Source of the DNA: Methylophaga sp. OBS1
Lineage (GTDB): Bacteria > Pseudomonadota > Gammaproteobacteria > Nitrosococcales > Methylophagaceae
Reading direction: 5' to 3'
NCBI RefSeq assembly: GCF_026319365.1
Contig: NZ_JAPDMS010000001.1
Coordinates: 320,052-372,970, forward strand
Length of the DNA stretch: 52,919 bases
Of the stretch, positions 45,447 through 52,919 are shown one piece after another (the stretch's first letter is position 1; each line of letters begins with the position of its first letter). The translations under genes were made by a program, and so were the position numbers. The notes beneath the pieces were generated by a model that was not told the origin of the DNA, searched no databases, and was given only the letters and a program-made list of their open reading frames with translations.

Positions 45447-45816
45447 GATCAGCAGCAAACGCTTTCAACAAATCCAGTGGAATAATTTCGGTTGCCCGCT
45501 GATGGGTACCAGCCAGGTAAACGCGGGGTGCCATATTGTGTTCATAAGCTTCCAGCCAGCGCGCCGCACAAAGACACCAGCGATCACCTTCCTTAAGCCC
45601 GGGAAAACCGAACTCATCCATGGGGGTTGTCAAATCATTGCCCCGGAACCGTGAGTATTCCAGAAAAGCCTGGTTTACCTGCACACAGACAGTGTGCTGG
45701 CCAAAATCCGCATCACTGGTGTTGCAGCAACCATCACGGTAAAAGCCGGTCAAGGGTTCTTCACTACAGCTCTGAAGCGGTTCTCCAAACACATTCAAGG
45801 ATTCATCGATATCCAT
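45439..45816 (-). CDS. DUF2237 family protein
   Basis: 125 residues. Family pattern: N-terminal SLNVFGEPLQSCSEEPLTGFYRDGCCNT (cysteine-rich), then TVCVQVNQAFLEYSR and PGLKEGDRWCLCAARWLEAY. Function unknown. The start overlaps the ferritin-like stop by one base, so it is translationally coupled as last gene of the four-gene minus-strand operon. Confidence 0.93.
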   Translation of the reverse strand: MDIDESLNVFGEPLQSCSEEPLTGFYRDGCCNTSDADFGQHTVCVQVNQAFLEYSRFRGNDLTTPMDEFGFPGLKEGDRWCLCAARWLEAYEHNMAPRVYLAGTHQRATEIIPLDLLKAFAADLN

Positions 45817-46259
45817 TAATCACCTGGTTTCCTTAACATTTTCCTGACTTCACCGACATGCATTTCCTCTTCGCTGATTTTCTGCCGGGCATATTCTTCC
45901 AGCATCACGCTTTTTCCTTCAACCAGTTTGAGTAAGGCATGATATTTCTCAATCGACAGCTGCTCATGTTCGAGGGATTCATGGAGAATCGCGCCGATGT
46001 CATGCTGCTGTGATTCCAGCAGGGTGCCAATCCCCAGCGAGGGATGGTAACCAAGGTGGGTGATGAGTTCGCCGGCTTCCTGAGCATGAGTAAGCGACTC
46101 GTCAGCCTGACTTCGCATCCAGGATACGATGGGGATACGGCCGTAACCATAGACCATAAAAGAGTAGTGGGTGTAGCGAACCACACCCGCCAGTTCAGTT
46201 TCAAGAATTTGATTGAGTAAATTGACTACTTTATCAGTGTCTAAAGCCTGGTCAGTCAT
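45816..46259 (-). CDS. Ferritin-like (bacterioferritin-like) protein
   Basis: 147 residues, four-helix bundle. Helix pattern ELAGVVRYTHYSFM, then ADESLTHAQEAGELI, ESLEHEQ and EEEMHVGEV, so a carboxylate/His metal site is plausible (E22, E54, H58, E97/E99, E131, H134). The second site is ExxxH rather than the usual ExxH, so a diiron centre should not be assumed identical to Bfr. Lacks an obvious heme Met. Confidence 0.9.
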   Translation of the reverse strand: MTDQALDTDKVVNLLNQILETELAGVVRYTHYSFMVYGYGRIPIVSWMRSQADESLTHAQEAGELITHLGYHPSLGIGTLLESQQHDIGAILHESLEHEQLSIEKYHALLKLVEGKSVMLEEYARQKISEEEMHVGEVRKMLRKPGD

Positions 46260-46276
46260 ATCAGACCTCCCGTGGT

Positions 46277-46483
46277 TTAGCTCAGATGAATGGTGCCATC
46301 CACTTTATGCTTGATAGACAGCGCGGGGACATCCAGCGTCATTTTGACTTCAATGGTTTCCATACCATTGAGTTCATCATTATCCAGCGCTCGGATAATC
46401 GCATGTTCGATTTCACGTTGAGAGGTGACACCGACCTGCTTCAGGAACTTGCGTATATCCATATTGAGCATTTCATCGTTCAT
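46277..46483 (-). CDS. DUF6494 family small protein
   Basis: 68 residues. MNDEMLNMDIRKFLKQVGVTSQREIEHAI is a recognisable small-protein pattern, a short helical domain with a C-terminal strand (VKMTLDVPALSIKHKVDGTIHL). I recall this as DUF6494. Function unknown. Second gene of the minus-strand operon. Confidence 0.85.
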   Translation of the reverse strand: MNDEMLNMDIRKFLKQVGVTSQREIEHAIIRALDNDELNGMETIEVKMTLDVPALSIKHKVDGTIHLS

Positions 46484-46502
46484 GGCATCGCTCCGTCACT
46501 CA

Positions 46503-46886
46503 TTAATCGTATTTGATGTATTTGAAACGGGGATCGTCAGGTGTCCCTGTTAATGCCCCGTCATCCAATCCCGGCTGCCACATGACCACTTCTTCAATTT
46601 TCCTGGCCAGTTCGAAATCTTTATCGGTAATGCCTTTGGCAGCGTGGTTGACCAGTTTCACAATGACAAAGGCATAGGACACAGTCAGGTCCGGATGGTG
46701 GAATGCTGCTTCAGCCAGATGACCTACCGTATTGACCACCATCAAGGTGCTTTTCCAACTACTGGTTTTATATTTCCGACGAATCCAGCCGTTTTCAAGA
46801 TACCAGTGAGGCAGTTCCTGCTTCAGTCTGGCTTCAACTTCCTCATCCGTGTAGGTTTTTTCTTTGCCGTCTTCTCTCCAACTCAT
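46503..46886 (-). CDS. Pterin-4a-carbinolamine dehydratase family protein
   Basis: 127 residues from ATG 46886, which has AGGTGG just upstream; a GTG at 46895 is in frame. The family active-site motif E-x3-H-H-P-x5-Y-x9-H is complete (EAAFHHPDLTVSY ... NH), followed by ITDKD. No phenylalanine hydroxylase is nearby, so a role other than tetrahydrobiopterin recycling is likely; PCD paralogues have been linked to molybdopterin cofactor. First gene of the four-gene operon. Confidence 0.88.
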   Translation of the reverse strand: MSWREDGKEKTYTDEEVEARLKQELPHWYLENGWIRRKYKTSSWKSTLMVVNTVGHLAEAAFHHPDLTVSYAFVIVKLVNHAAKGITDKDFELARKIEEVVMWQPGLDDGALTGTPDDPRFKYIKYD

Positions 46887-47033
46887 TGTTTCCACCTATT
46901 ACAAATTAATTCTACTCCCAGTTAGACATATTTGAATATCACTGTCAAAACCAGACAGCATGCTGGTGACGGTTTGTCTCACGGTGTTTAAAGAGTAAGA
47001 TGAAGTTATTGATTTTGAAGAAGGGGAGACAAT

Positions 47034-47858
47034 ATGAATGATGCCGCCAGCTTCAGAGAAGTCGGTTTTTTATCAGAACAATGCTGCCATGGCGATTTTG
47101 CCACGGAAATTAAGCAAAGCGGCTACTACACCGTTTGCAAAGACCTCAATAAGCTGGGGCAATCGGTCCTGAATCACTGTCACATTCACCCGGACGATGA
47201 GAAAGAGGTGTATCTGACACTGCATTTCCAGCGAATGCTGTCACATTTTCAGTCGATTATTCTGATGTCTGAACGTGGCATGACTCACCAGGTAGAGATC
47301 ATGGCCCGTTGCATGCTGGAGCTGTTGTTTAATCTGGTAGCATTCCATCAGCACGATGATTTGCTGGAAGCCATGACAGTTGGCGATGATGACCAGAGGA
47401 GGGAAGTCTTGATCAGACTGTATAACCAACAGTTGGAAACACCGACCTTTACAAAAGAGGAAATAAACCACCTCAAAAACGTTATCAACAGTGCTGACGA
47501 AGACGATCGCGATGATATCCACGTGTTTATCAAAGCGGAACTGGCAGGACTACTCAATGAGTACCGCACGACATACCAGTTACTCAGTGAGAGCGTTCAC
47601 AGTAACCTGCATTCCTTGAAAGCGGATCTGGAAGTCGAAGATCGCAGTGATGCGATTGTTGGCATCAACACCCGAGCAGACCATCAGGACAAACTCTCAA
47701 CCTTGATGTTAACGGCAGGAGACTACCTGATAGCCGGCATTGAAATCATGTTGAAAATTCAGCGTCAACCTGAAGAGCAATCTGAAAGCCTGGAAACGAT
47801 AAAACACAAAGCGCAGGATGTCTGGAAACACACCGTGGTGAAAGTCTCACACCGATAA
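47034..47858 (+). CDS. DUF5677-like protein
   Basis: 274 residues, all-helical. Features: HFQRMLSHFQSIILMSERGMTHQVEIMARCMLELLFNLVAF (a DUF5677-like core) and EYRTTYQLLSESVHSNLHSL. Some family members occur in defence-like contexts; no such context here. GGGGAG before ATG. A strong terminator follows. Confidence 0.72.
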   Translation: MNDAASFREVGFLSEQCCHGDFATEIKQSGYYTVCKDLNKLGQSVLNHCHIHPDDEKEVYLTLHFQRMLSHFQSIILMSERGMTHQVEIMARCMLELLFNLVAFHQHDDLLEAMTVGDDDQRREVLIRLYNQQLETPTFTKEEINHLKNVINSADEDDRDDIHVFIKAELAGLLNEYRTTYQLLSESVHSNLHSLKADLEVEDRSDAIVGINTRADHQDKLSTLMLTAGDYLIAGIEIMLKIQRQPEEQSESLETIKHKAQDVWKHTVVKVSHR

Positions 47859-47887
47859 CTTTTAGTTTTAGTACTTATCTTTTGAAG

Positions 47888-47919
47888 GCCCAACTGAAAT
47901 TTTCAGTTGGGCTTTTTTT
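47888..47919 (+). terminator. Rho-independent terminator after the DUF5677-like gene
   Basis: GCCCAACTGAAA (47888-47899), one T, TTTCAGTTGGGC (47901-47912), then seven T. A perfect 12-bp inverted repeat; also usable on the minus strand because of the A-run-free flank only weakly. Confidence 0.9.
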
Positions 47920-47921
47920 AT

Positions 47922-47943
47922 GCTTTCAGAATTTAAAATCTGG
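47922..47943 (+). repeat. Intergenic repeat element, copy 1
   Basis: GCTT, T, then CAGAATTTAAAATCTGG (47927-47943). Matches copy 2 (48211-48232) at 21 of 22 positions, direct orientation. It sits at the end of the terminator region. Confidence 0.8.
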
Positions 47944-47966
47944 TGATGCTTACCGGGGATAACACC

Positions 47967-47984
47967 TCAGAAATTAAATTCTGA
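47967..47984 (-). repeat. Partial inverted relative of the intergenic repeat
   Basis: TCAGAAATTAAATTCTGA, a 6-bp inverted repeat with 6-nt loop. Its reverse complement shares CAGAATTTAA with the main repeat. Confidence 0.5.
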
Positions 47985-48210
47985 ACTGCTGCTTTTTGGA
48001 TTTTTAGCACCTGAAGTGGAGAAGTGATGATTTCATATCGTAAGCACTTACATATCTATCAGATATTATTCTTGAATACTTAATTTAACATAATATATAT
48101 TATACGAACTTAAGCGTAAGCAAAAACACAAAGCGCAAACCACGCTTTCTTTGTGGTTCGTATCATTCAGGTTATGACAAATTGAGATTCAGGTGCTGCA
48201 GATAACTCGC
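47985..48210. other. Gene-free AT-rich stretch, with a hairpin at 48126-48158
   Basis: The whole gap 47920-48300 contains no convincing coding frame. About 48061-48120 is very AT-rich. A potential hairpin is AACCAC (48138-48143) with GTGGTT (48153-48158); an alternative, AAAGCG (48130-48135) with CGCTTT (48143-48148), is mutually exclusive with it. No tRNA or named RNA recognised. May mark an insertion boundary or an unannotated regulatory RNA; unproven. Confidence 0.4.
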
Positions 48211-48232
48211 GCTTCCAGAATTTAAAATCTGG
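48211..48232 (+). repeat. Intergenic repeat element, copy 2
   Basis: GCTT, C, then CAGAATTTAAAATCTGG (48216-48232), direct copy of 47922-47943, about 289 bp apart. Confidence 0.8.
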
Positions 48233-48257
48233 ACGGTTTTACACTATCAAGCCAGCT

Positions 48258-48272
48258 AGATTTCAAATTCAG
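48258..48272 (-). repeat. Diverged inverted relative of the intergenic repeat
   Basis: AGATTTCAAATTCAG; the reverse complement CTGAATTTGAAATCT agrees with CAGAATTTAAAATCT at 13 of 15 positions. Confidence 0.4.
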
Positions 48273-48300
48273 AATGCGACACTCGCGTCACTGATTATGA

Positions 48301-49491
48301 CTACTTAATGATGTTTTCCCCTGGTTGATTTCTACAGGTTAGATTGTGGAAACATTTTTTGATTATCTCGATCGCATCGAAAATCTGTCCTTCCTCAGTG
48401 TGCCTCCCAAGGCTAAAACGCATTGAAGACAGCGCTTCTTCGTCAGTCAGGCCCAGTGCTTTCAAAACATGTGATGGTAGAACCATTTCACTATTACAGG
48501 CAGAGCCTGTTGATGCTGATATGTCAGGCTGCAATGCACCGAGTAGTTCTGGTGCATTGACTTGTTTGAATTGCACATTGATATTGCCAGGGTGACAGTA
48601 TTTCTGGTCACCATTGAGAACAAATTCAATACCCGAATTACCGAGCTCTTCTATAAAAGTTTCTTTCAAAGTGCTTAATTTGGCTCGATTGAGCTCCGCA
48701 TTCTCTACTATTAAGGACAATGCCTTAGCCATACCCACACAGAGTTCTGTGGGAACTGTGCCTGAGCGGGCGCCACCTTGTTGTCCACCCCCATGTATCA
48801 ATGGTGGTAACTGAGCTTGCAAAGTGTTTTTGATAAACAAAACCCCGATACCTTTGGGCCCATAGATTTTATGCCCAGAGAGACTGAGTGTATCCACATT
48901 CCAGTCCTGGACATCAATATCAATGGTTTCGGGTGCTTGAGCTGCATCACAGTGAAATAAAGCATCTACATTGTGAGCCATTTCAGCTACTGTCTTTATG
49001 TCCTGTATTACACCGATTTCATTGTTTACGGCCATAATGCAGACCAAAGCCACACTGTCTGAGAGCATTGCTTTGTATGCCTCTAGATCAATAATGCCAT
49101 TGCTTTGAACAGGAATTTCTTCAACATGAAAACCCAGTTTACTAGCATAAAAGTAAGCGGCATTTTTAACGCACTTATGCTCAATAGCACTGATTAAGAC
49201 GATATTTCTGTTACTACCTGCTTTATCGAATAAAACGCTTGCGATAGCGTGGTTATTAGCTTCTGTCGCGCCAGAAGTGAAGATCACCTCCTCCTCTTTT
49301 GCCCCAATAAGCGATTCAATTTTTGCTCTAGCATTTTCAACTGCTGAAGCAGACAACTGCCCTAATGTGTGCTGGGTTGCATGCGGGTTTGCGAAGAAAA
49401 GCTGATCACACTCAAGCATGACCTGCCGCACTCTAATATCGACGGGCGTTGATGCCATATAATCGAGATAAATGGAATTCTCTGCTCTCAT
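48301..49491 (-). CDS. Orphan cysteine desulfurase (IscS/NifS-like, class V aminotransferase)
   Basis: 396 residues. PLP lysine in SLSGHKIYGPKG, His in SAIEHKC, DAAQAPETIDID, and the active-site cysteine loop STGSACNSE. It therefore should release sulfur from cysteine as persulfide. No iscU, iscA, sufE or dnd gene is adjacent. The flanks look AT-richer than the core genes, so it may be acquired. Promoter not identified. Partner and sulfur acceptor unknown. Confidence 0.92.
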   Translation of the reverse strand: MRAENSIYLDYMASTPVDIRVRQVMLECDQLFFANPHATQHTLGQLSASAVENARAKIESLIGAKEEEVIFTSGATEANNHAIASVLFDKAGSNRNIVLISAIEHKCVKNAAYFYASKLGFHVEEIPVQSNGIIDLEAYKAMLSDSVALVCIMAVNNEIGVIQDIKTVAEMAHNVDALFHCDAAQAPETIDIDVQDWNVDTLSLSGHKIYGPKGIGVLFIKNTLQAQLPPLIHGGGQQGGARSGTVPTELCVGMAKALSLIVENAELNRAKLSTLKETFIEELGNSGIEFVLNGDQKYCHPGNINVQFKQVNAPELLGALQPDISASTGSACNSEMVLPSHVLKALGLTDEEALSSMRFSLGRHTEEGQIFDAIEIIKKCFHNLTCRNQPGENIIK

Positions 49492-49551
49492 AGTTTCTAA
49501 ATCTGCCTTTTACGAATCTGTACAGTGTTGCGGATATGGGAAATTTGTCAC

Positions 49552-50430
49552 TCAAGCCATTGATTCAGACAACTGTTGAGTTAGCCATGTTACAAAGAAC
49601 TCAACATCGGACTGCATCGGTGATAGCAAATTTCCAGTTACCAGATAATATTTGAGGCCCTCTACAGAGTGTGTGTCGGGCAATCTTACCAGCCACTCAT
49701 TTTGGACATAGTCATTAACGAGTATGTCACTGACAAACGCCACTCCCCGTCCTGATACTGCGGCCTGAATAACATGGTTTTCTTGATCATAGCTCTCTGC
49801 TTTTTGTGCCTGATACCTGCCGTTATCAATGCAACCGGTGAAGCTTATATCAGGCAGGGCTTTATTTTTCCAATTTGTCGTAATGACTGGAATAGTGTTA
49901 CTGCTCAAACCTGATATATAGGCTTTAGAGGCATATAGGCCCATAGTTTCTGTAACTAAGGGTGTGGCATTTTTCGTGTTATCAATGTCTTTAGCGTAGC
50001 GAATGGCTAAATCAATATTCTGGCTGGATTTCATATCAACAACGTCGTCTGAGGTGATAATCGAAACCTTGAGCCCAGCGTTAAGTTTTTGGAAATCAGC
50101 CAGCTTGGGTACCAGCCACATGGAGGCAAAAGCGACTGTTGTCGTTACTGTGATTTGTTTATCTTCACTGGTGATGTCATCCAAAGTTCGTGTCAGCTCA
50201 CTAAATATACGCTGACTGACATCAGCCAGTTGTTGTCCCTTCTCTGTCAGTTGAATCTCTCTGGTCAAACGTATGAATAACGTTTGACCTAAGACCTCTT
50301 CGAGCTTTCTCATTTGATGCGAAACCGCTGTGGGGGTGATATGGAGCTCAGTTGCTGCATCTTTAAAACTTTTCAGCTGGGCTGCTCTGCTAAAGGTATA
50401 GAGCATGTTCAGGTTCGGGATTTTGGTCAT
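49552..50430 (-). CDS. LysR-type transcriptional regulator (GcvA-like)
   Basis: About 292 residues from ATG 50430 (AGGTTAA upstream spaced 7); an ATG at 50433 is the alternative. N-terminal HTH (LNMLYTFSRAAQLKSFKDAATELHITPTAVSHQMRKLEE), then a substrate-binding domain of GcvA type. Divergent from azoR, which it likely controls. Effector unknown. Confidence 0.92.
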   Translation of the reverse strand: MTKIPNLNMLYTFSRAAQLKSFKDAATELHITPTAVSHQMRKLEEVLGQTLFIRLTREIQLTEKGQQLADVSQRIFSELTRTLDDITSEDKQITVTTTVAFASMWLVPKLADFQKLNAGLKVSIITSDDVVDMKSSQNIDLAIRYAKDIDNTKNATPLVTETMGLYASKAYISGLSSNTIPVITTNWKNKALPDISFTGCIDNGRYQAQKAESYDQENHVIQAAVSGRGVAFVSDILVNDYVQNEWLVRLPDTHSVEGLKYYLVTGNLLSPMQSDVEFFVTWLTQQLSESMA

Positions 50431-50444
50431 CATTTAACCTATAC

Positions 50445-50459
50445 ATGAGATAAGTTCAT
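50445..50459. promoter_or_regulatory. Candidate LysR operator in the azoR divergent region
   Basis: ATGAGATAAGTTCAT: interrupted dyad ATGA...TCAT containing TGA-N7-TCA, a T-N11-A match. It lies between the divergent starts, close to the LysR gene, so autoregulation is possible. Confidence 0.35.
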
Positions 50460-50548
50460 CTATATTGAAGATAATATCATTTGTAAAACAACAAGATAAA
50501 TAGAAATATAGTCTCTGAAATTCATCACGCTTGAATTAGGAGACGAAC

Positions 50549-51265
50549 ATGACTGTATTACTTATTGAAGCAAGTGCCAGACCGCTTAATAACGAGAAAG
50601 CTTCACATTCTTCCCTTTCCCGCACTCTGGCACGTGAATTCATCAAAAAATTAGATGAACATTCCCCAGATGAAGAAATCATTTACCGTGATGTGGGAGC
50701 GTTACCCCCTGCTTTTATCAGCCATGAATGGATCGGCGCGGTCTTCACACCTGATGACAAGAGAACTGAGCAGCAAAAACAGTTGCTTAGTCAGTCTGAT
50801 ACGCTCATCGAGGAGCTGGTAAGGGCTGACCTGATAGTGATTTCTACGCCGATGTATAACTATGGAATGCCGGCTGCACTCAAGGCCTGGTTCGATCAGG
50901 TTGTCAGAGTGAATAAAACCTTCACTTTTGATCTTTCACGTGGTGACTTTCCACTGGAACCAACACTGTCAGGAAAAACAATGGTCCTGATCACTTCAGC
51001 AGGTGAGTTTGGCTTTTCTCAAGGTGGTATCCGGGAAGAGATGAATCACTTAGGGACTCACATCAAGGTCTTGTCGAAATATCTCGGTGTCCAGACGTTT
51101 TATGAGATTGGTAGTGAGTACCAGGAGTTTAATGATAATCGACATCAAAAGTCCTATGCCAATGCATTGAAAGAAATACAGTTATTGGCTAGAGATCTTG
51201 CCGTTGGCAATACAGATAATCCGTTCATGGACAAGAGTCTTGAAAAGATGGGACAACAGGTTTAA
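50549..51265 (+). CDS. azoR: FMN-dependent NADH-azoreductase / NAD(P)H quinone reductase
   Basis: 238 residues, slightly longer than typical AzoR (about 200). Flavodoxin-like fold: LLIEASARPLNNEKASHSSLSR (FMN phosphate loop), STPMYNYGMPAALKAWFDQVVRVNKTFTF, SAGEFGFSQGG. Reduces quinones or azo compounds. AGGAG (50540-50544) before ATG. Divergent from a LysR regulator. Confidence 0.9.
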   Translation: MTVLLIEASARPLNNEKASHSSLSRTLAREFIKKLDEHSPDEEIIYRDVGALPPAFISHEWIGAVFTPDDKRTEQQKQLLSQSDTLIEELVRADLIVISTPMYNYGMPAALKAWFDQVVRVNKTFTFDLSRGDFPLEPTLSGKTMVLITSAGEFGFSQGGIREEMNHLGTHIKVLSKYLGVQTFYEIGSEYQEFNDNRHQKSYANALKEIQLLARDLAVGNTDNPFMDKSLEKMGQQV

Positions 51266-51382
51266 ACGATCTTGGTCCTGATTGCCGATACGCCCATGAA
51301 TATACGTTTCAAGCACTGTGTCTGAACCACTTCAACACGGTGGCTTTGGCCCCCCATGCCTTTATTGTTAGTCTGAGCCCTT

Positions 51383-52213
51383 TTAGTGCTGCAAGTAACT
51401 TTTCAACCAGGCACTGGGGGAAAGACCTGTTTTCCGTTTGAAAGCCTTTGATAAAGCCGAGCTGTTCTCATAGCCGACTTCGTTTGCCACAATAGACACG
51501 GGTTTCCCCTTTTTTAATTCACTTTGTGCCACCGAGACGCGCCAGTCAATCAGATAATCACCCGGCGTTTGTCCGACTACCCTTCTGAATTCTTCAGCAA
51601 ACTTTGAGCGAGACATAAATGCAAGCTCACTCATTGACTCAAGCGTCCATGGCTCAGCCGGTGACTCATGCAGCCTGATAATAACCCTGGCAAGCTGATG
51701 ATGGGCCAGGCCTGCCAGAACGCCCCGATAATCTGTCCCTTTGCTTAGCACTGCTCGGAGCAAGTGAACAATGATCACTTCTGTCAGCCGGTCTATTAAT
51801 AGCTGCTTACCATCTCTGTCATGAAAAGCTTCTTCAAACAAACCGTTGACTGTGGCTAAAACATACTCGTTTTCGGCAAAATCCAGGGTCACCATCCCCG
51901 GCAGTGCATTGGTTAGAGGATTACTGGTATCTGCACCATAGCGGATGGAGGCGCAAACGACTTTAGCATTATCAGACTCTTTAGCCTGCAAGCGATGAAT
52001 GCTTGGCTTGGGAAAGAATATAACGGAGGGTTTGTCGAGCTTAATCACATCACCATTTTCATCAATAACATCCATCCTGCCCGATGCTAATAAATGAATA
52101 TGCCCCTCGTTTTGAGCCGTCCCATCAAAATGAGCCAGTCCACACATTTCACCAGAGAAAAATACACCAGCAGTGACCGATAAACGGTCCAGTATCAATG
52201 AGAGTTTGTCCAT
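51383..52213 (-). CDS. AraC family transcriptional regulator
   Basis: 276 residues from ATG 52213 (MDKLSLILDRLSVTAGVFF); upstream in-frame start at 52255 is less likely. N-terminal cupin-like AraC_binding_6 region (GHIHLLASGRMDV, PSVIFFPKPSIHRL), C-terminal HTH (WTLESMSELAFMSRSKFAEEFRRVVGQTPGDYLIDWRV, VANEVGYENSSALSKAFKRKTGLSPSAW). Divergent from a YHS protein gene. Target unknown. Confidence 0.92.
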   Translation of the reverse strand: MDKLSLILDRLSVTAGVFFSGEMCGLAHFDGTAQNEGHIHLLASGRMDVIDENGDVIKLDKPSVIFFPKPSIHRLQAKESDNAKVVCASIRYGADTSNPLTNALPGMVTLDFAENEYVLATVNGLFEEAFHDRDGKQLLIDRLTEVIIVHLLRAVLSKGTDYRGVLAGLAHHQLARVIIRLHESPAEPWTLESMSELAFMSRSKFAEEFRRVVGQTPGDYLIDWRVSVAQSELKKGKPVSIVANEVGYENSSALSKAFKRKTGLSPSAWLKSYLQH

Positions 52214-52255
52214 AACTCGCTTCTGGATGATTGGATAAATAACCAGGACGATCAT

Positions 52256-52503
52256 AGCTCACCGACCTCACCTTAGTCACTAAAGTATGCATCGTGCCTG
52301 TGCACTTTAATCGACTGAATGGTGATGAGTTTTTCAGGCTGAGCTGAGTGATTATTTCATTTTAAGCAATAGTTTATTAATCAGACGACTTATTATTTTT
52401 TAAAACAGAACAAGAAATAATGATCTCGCTGGTAAGAAAACGTCAGCAGTAACTAACGCAGCAACCGTTCAGTAATGACAAACACAAACCTGGAGATAAA
52501 CAA
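52256..52503. other. Divergent intergenic region between AraC and YHS genes
   Basis: About 290 bp between the AraC start at 52213 and the YHS start at 52504. Contains AT-rich stretches suited to promoters (for example TTTTTTAAAACAG near 52394-52406). No clear -35/-10 pair chosen. Likely holds regulator sites for one or both genes. Confidence 0.4.
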
Positions 52504-52919
52504 ATGTTAAAGAAAATTATCACAACTACCGCGGCCACTCTGGCACTGAGTCTTTCAGCTGCAAGCTTTGCAGCCGATATTGATATGAATGCAAATGGAA
52601 ACGACCTGGCCATCCAGGGTTATGACCCCGTTGCCTATTTCACTAATGAAAAGCCGACCAAAGGCTCTAGTGACTTCACTGCCACATACAAAAACGCCAT
52701 TTATCACTTCAGCAGCGAAGAAAATCGCGACTTGTTCCGGGCCAGCCCAGCTAAATACGCCCCTCAGTTTGGTGGTTTCTGTGCTTTCGGTGTGACCAAA
52801 GGCAGAAAGTTTGACACCGACCCGACTGCCTGGCGTGTTGTCGACGGTAAGCTTTATCTGAACCTGAATAAAGATGTTCAGAAAGTCTGGCTGGAAGATG
52901 TGCCTGGCTACATCACCAA
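52504..52919 (+). CDS. Secreted YHS-domain protein, 3' end cut by window
   Basis: 138 codons visible, frame open to the edge. Signal peptide (MLKKIITTTAATLALSLSAASFAA), then LAIQGYDPVAYFTNEKPTKGS, the YHS pattern of proteins with GYDPVAYF, and FGGFCAFGV, a metal-binding-like CxxG region. GGAG (52492-52495) lies about 8 nt before ATG. Other secreted YHS proteins have been linked to copper or other metals; role here unknown. Confidence 0.85.
   Translation, partial: MLKKIITTTAATLALSLSAASFAADIDMNANGNDLAIQGYDPVAYFTNEKPTKGSSDFTATYKNAIYHFSSEENRDLFRASPAKYAPQFGGFCAFGVTKGRKFDTDPTAWRVVDGKLYLNLNKDVQKVWLEDVPGYIT

Noticed and set aside
48301..49491. DndA-type (DNA phosphorothioation) assignment of the cysteine desulfurase
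   Set aside because: No dndB-E neighbours, and the sequence is generic IscS/NifS-like.
48301..52919. Insertion sequence or integrase explaining an island
   Set aside because: No transposase, integrase, tRNA or terminal inverted repeats were seen on either strand.
1..52919. CRISPR arrays, tRNA and rRNA genes
   Set aside because: No regularly spaced repeats and no tRNA-like or rRNA sequence were noticed by eye; a tRNA scan would settle it.

Overview
The window comes from a gammaproteobacterium, most likely a methylotroph of the Methylophaga type. Core genes are of gammaproteobacterial form (hrpA, rapA, yoaA, rlmKL, ycgN, yhbY, ppk). A formaldehyde-activating enzyme (Fae) homologue with a strong ribosome binding site points to C1 metabolism. 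No rRNA, tRNA, CRISPR array, transposase or integrase was recognised. The genus is an inference; the class is well supported.

Layout. 0-7.7 kb: the end of a GGDEF-EAL protein, hrpA, a DUF481 outer-membrane protein, and a small operon yhbY - nitroreductase - pentapeptide-repeat protein. 7.7-21.8 kb: housekeeping (rlmKL, a ppk-parA pair, ycgN and small companions, apeB, DUF445, a methyltransferase, yigZ, a cupin, rapA). 21.9-27.5 kb: an RND efflux system (adaptor, pump, TolC-like channel). 27.6-35.6 kb: ten tightly packed co-directional genes. These are a thermostable-hemolysin/GNAT-like protein, an AMP-forming acyl ligase, a heme-oxygenase-like diiron protein, an SDR, a TPR lipoprotein-like or periplasmic protein, a QseB/QseC-type two-component system, a cupredoxin, an FTR1 iron permease and an outer-membrane-like protein. 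35.6-38.2 kb: lapG-lapD, c-di-GMP control of adhesin cleavage. 38.4-47.9 kb: an AEC transporter, a CinA-like protein with truncated hemoglobin, the Fae homologue, the operon DUF6998-like - lemA - GIDE/EF-hand - yoaA, a minus-strand operon (pterin dehydratase-like, DUF6494-like, ferritin-like, DUF2237), and a DUF5677-like protein. 47.9-48.3 kb: a non-coding, AT-rich stretch with four related short repeats. 48.3-52.9 kb: a more accessory-looking set (orphan cysteine desulfurase, LysR regulator divergent from an azoreductase, AraC regulator, start of a secreted YHS protein).

The most promising candidate for an undescribed system is the 26.2-35.6 kb block. A small-molecule pathway (acyl activation, diiron oxidation, reduction, acyl transfer) is translationally linked to its own two-component system and to a ferric-iron uptake set. 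The TolC gene and the biosynthetic operon are each preceded by an 11-bp-period TTAA direct repeat of the PmrA/QseB type. A consistent reading is one regulon for synthesis, iron supply and export of an acyl-derived product. This is inference; the product is unknown.
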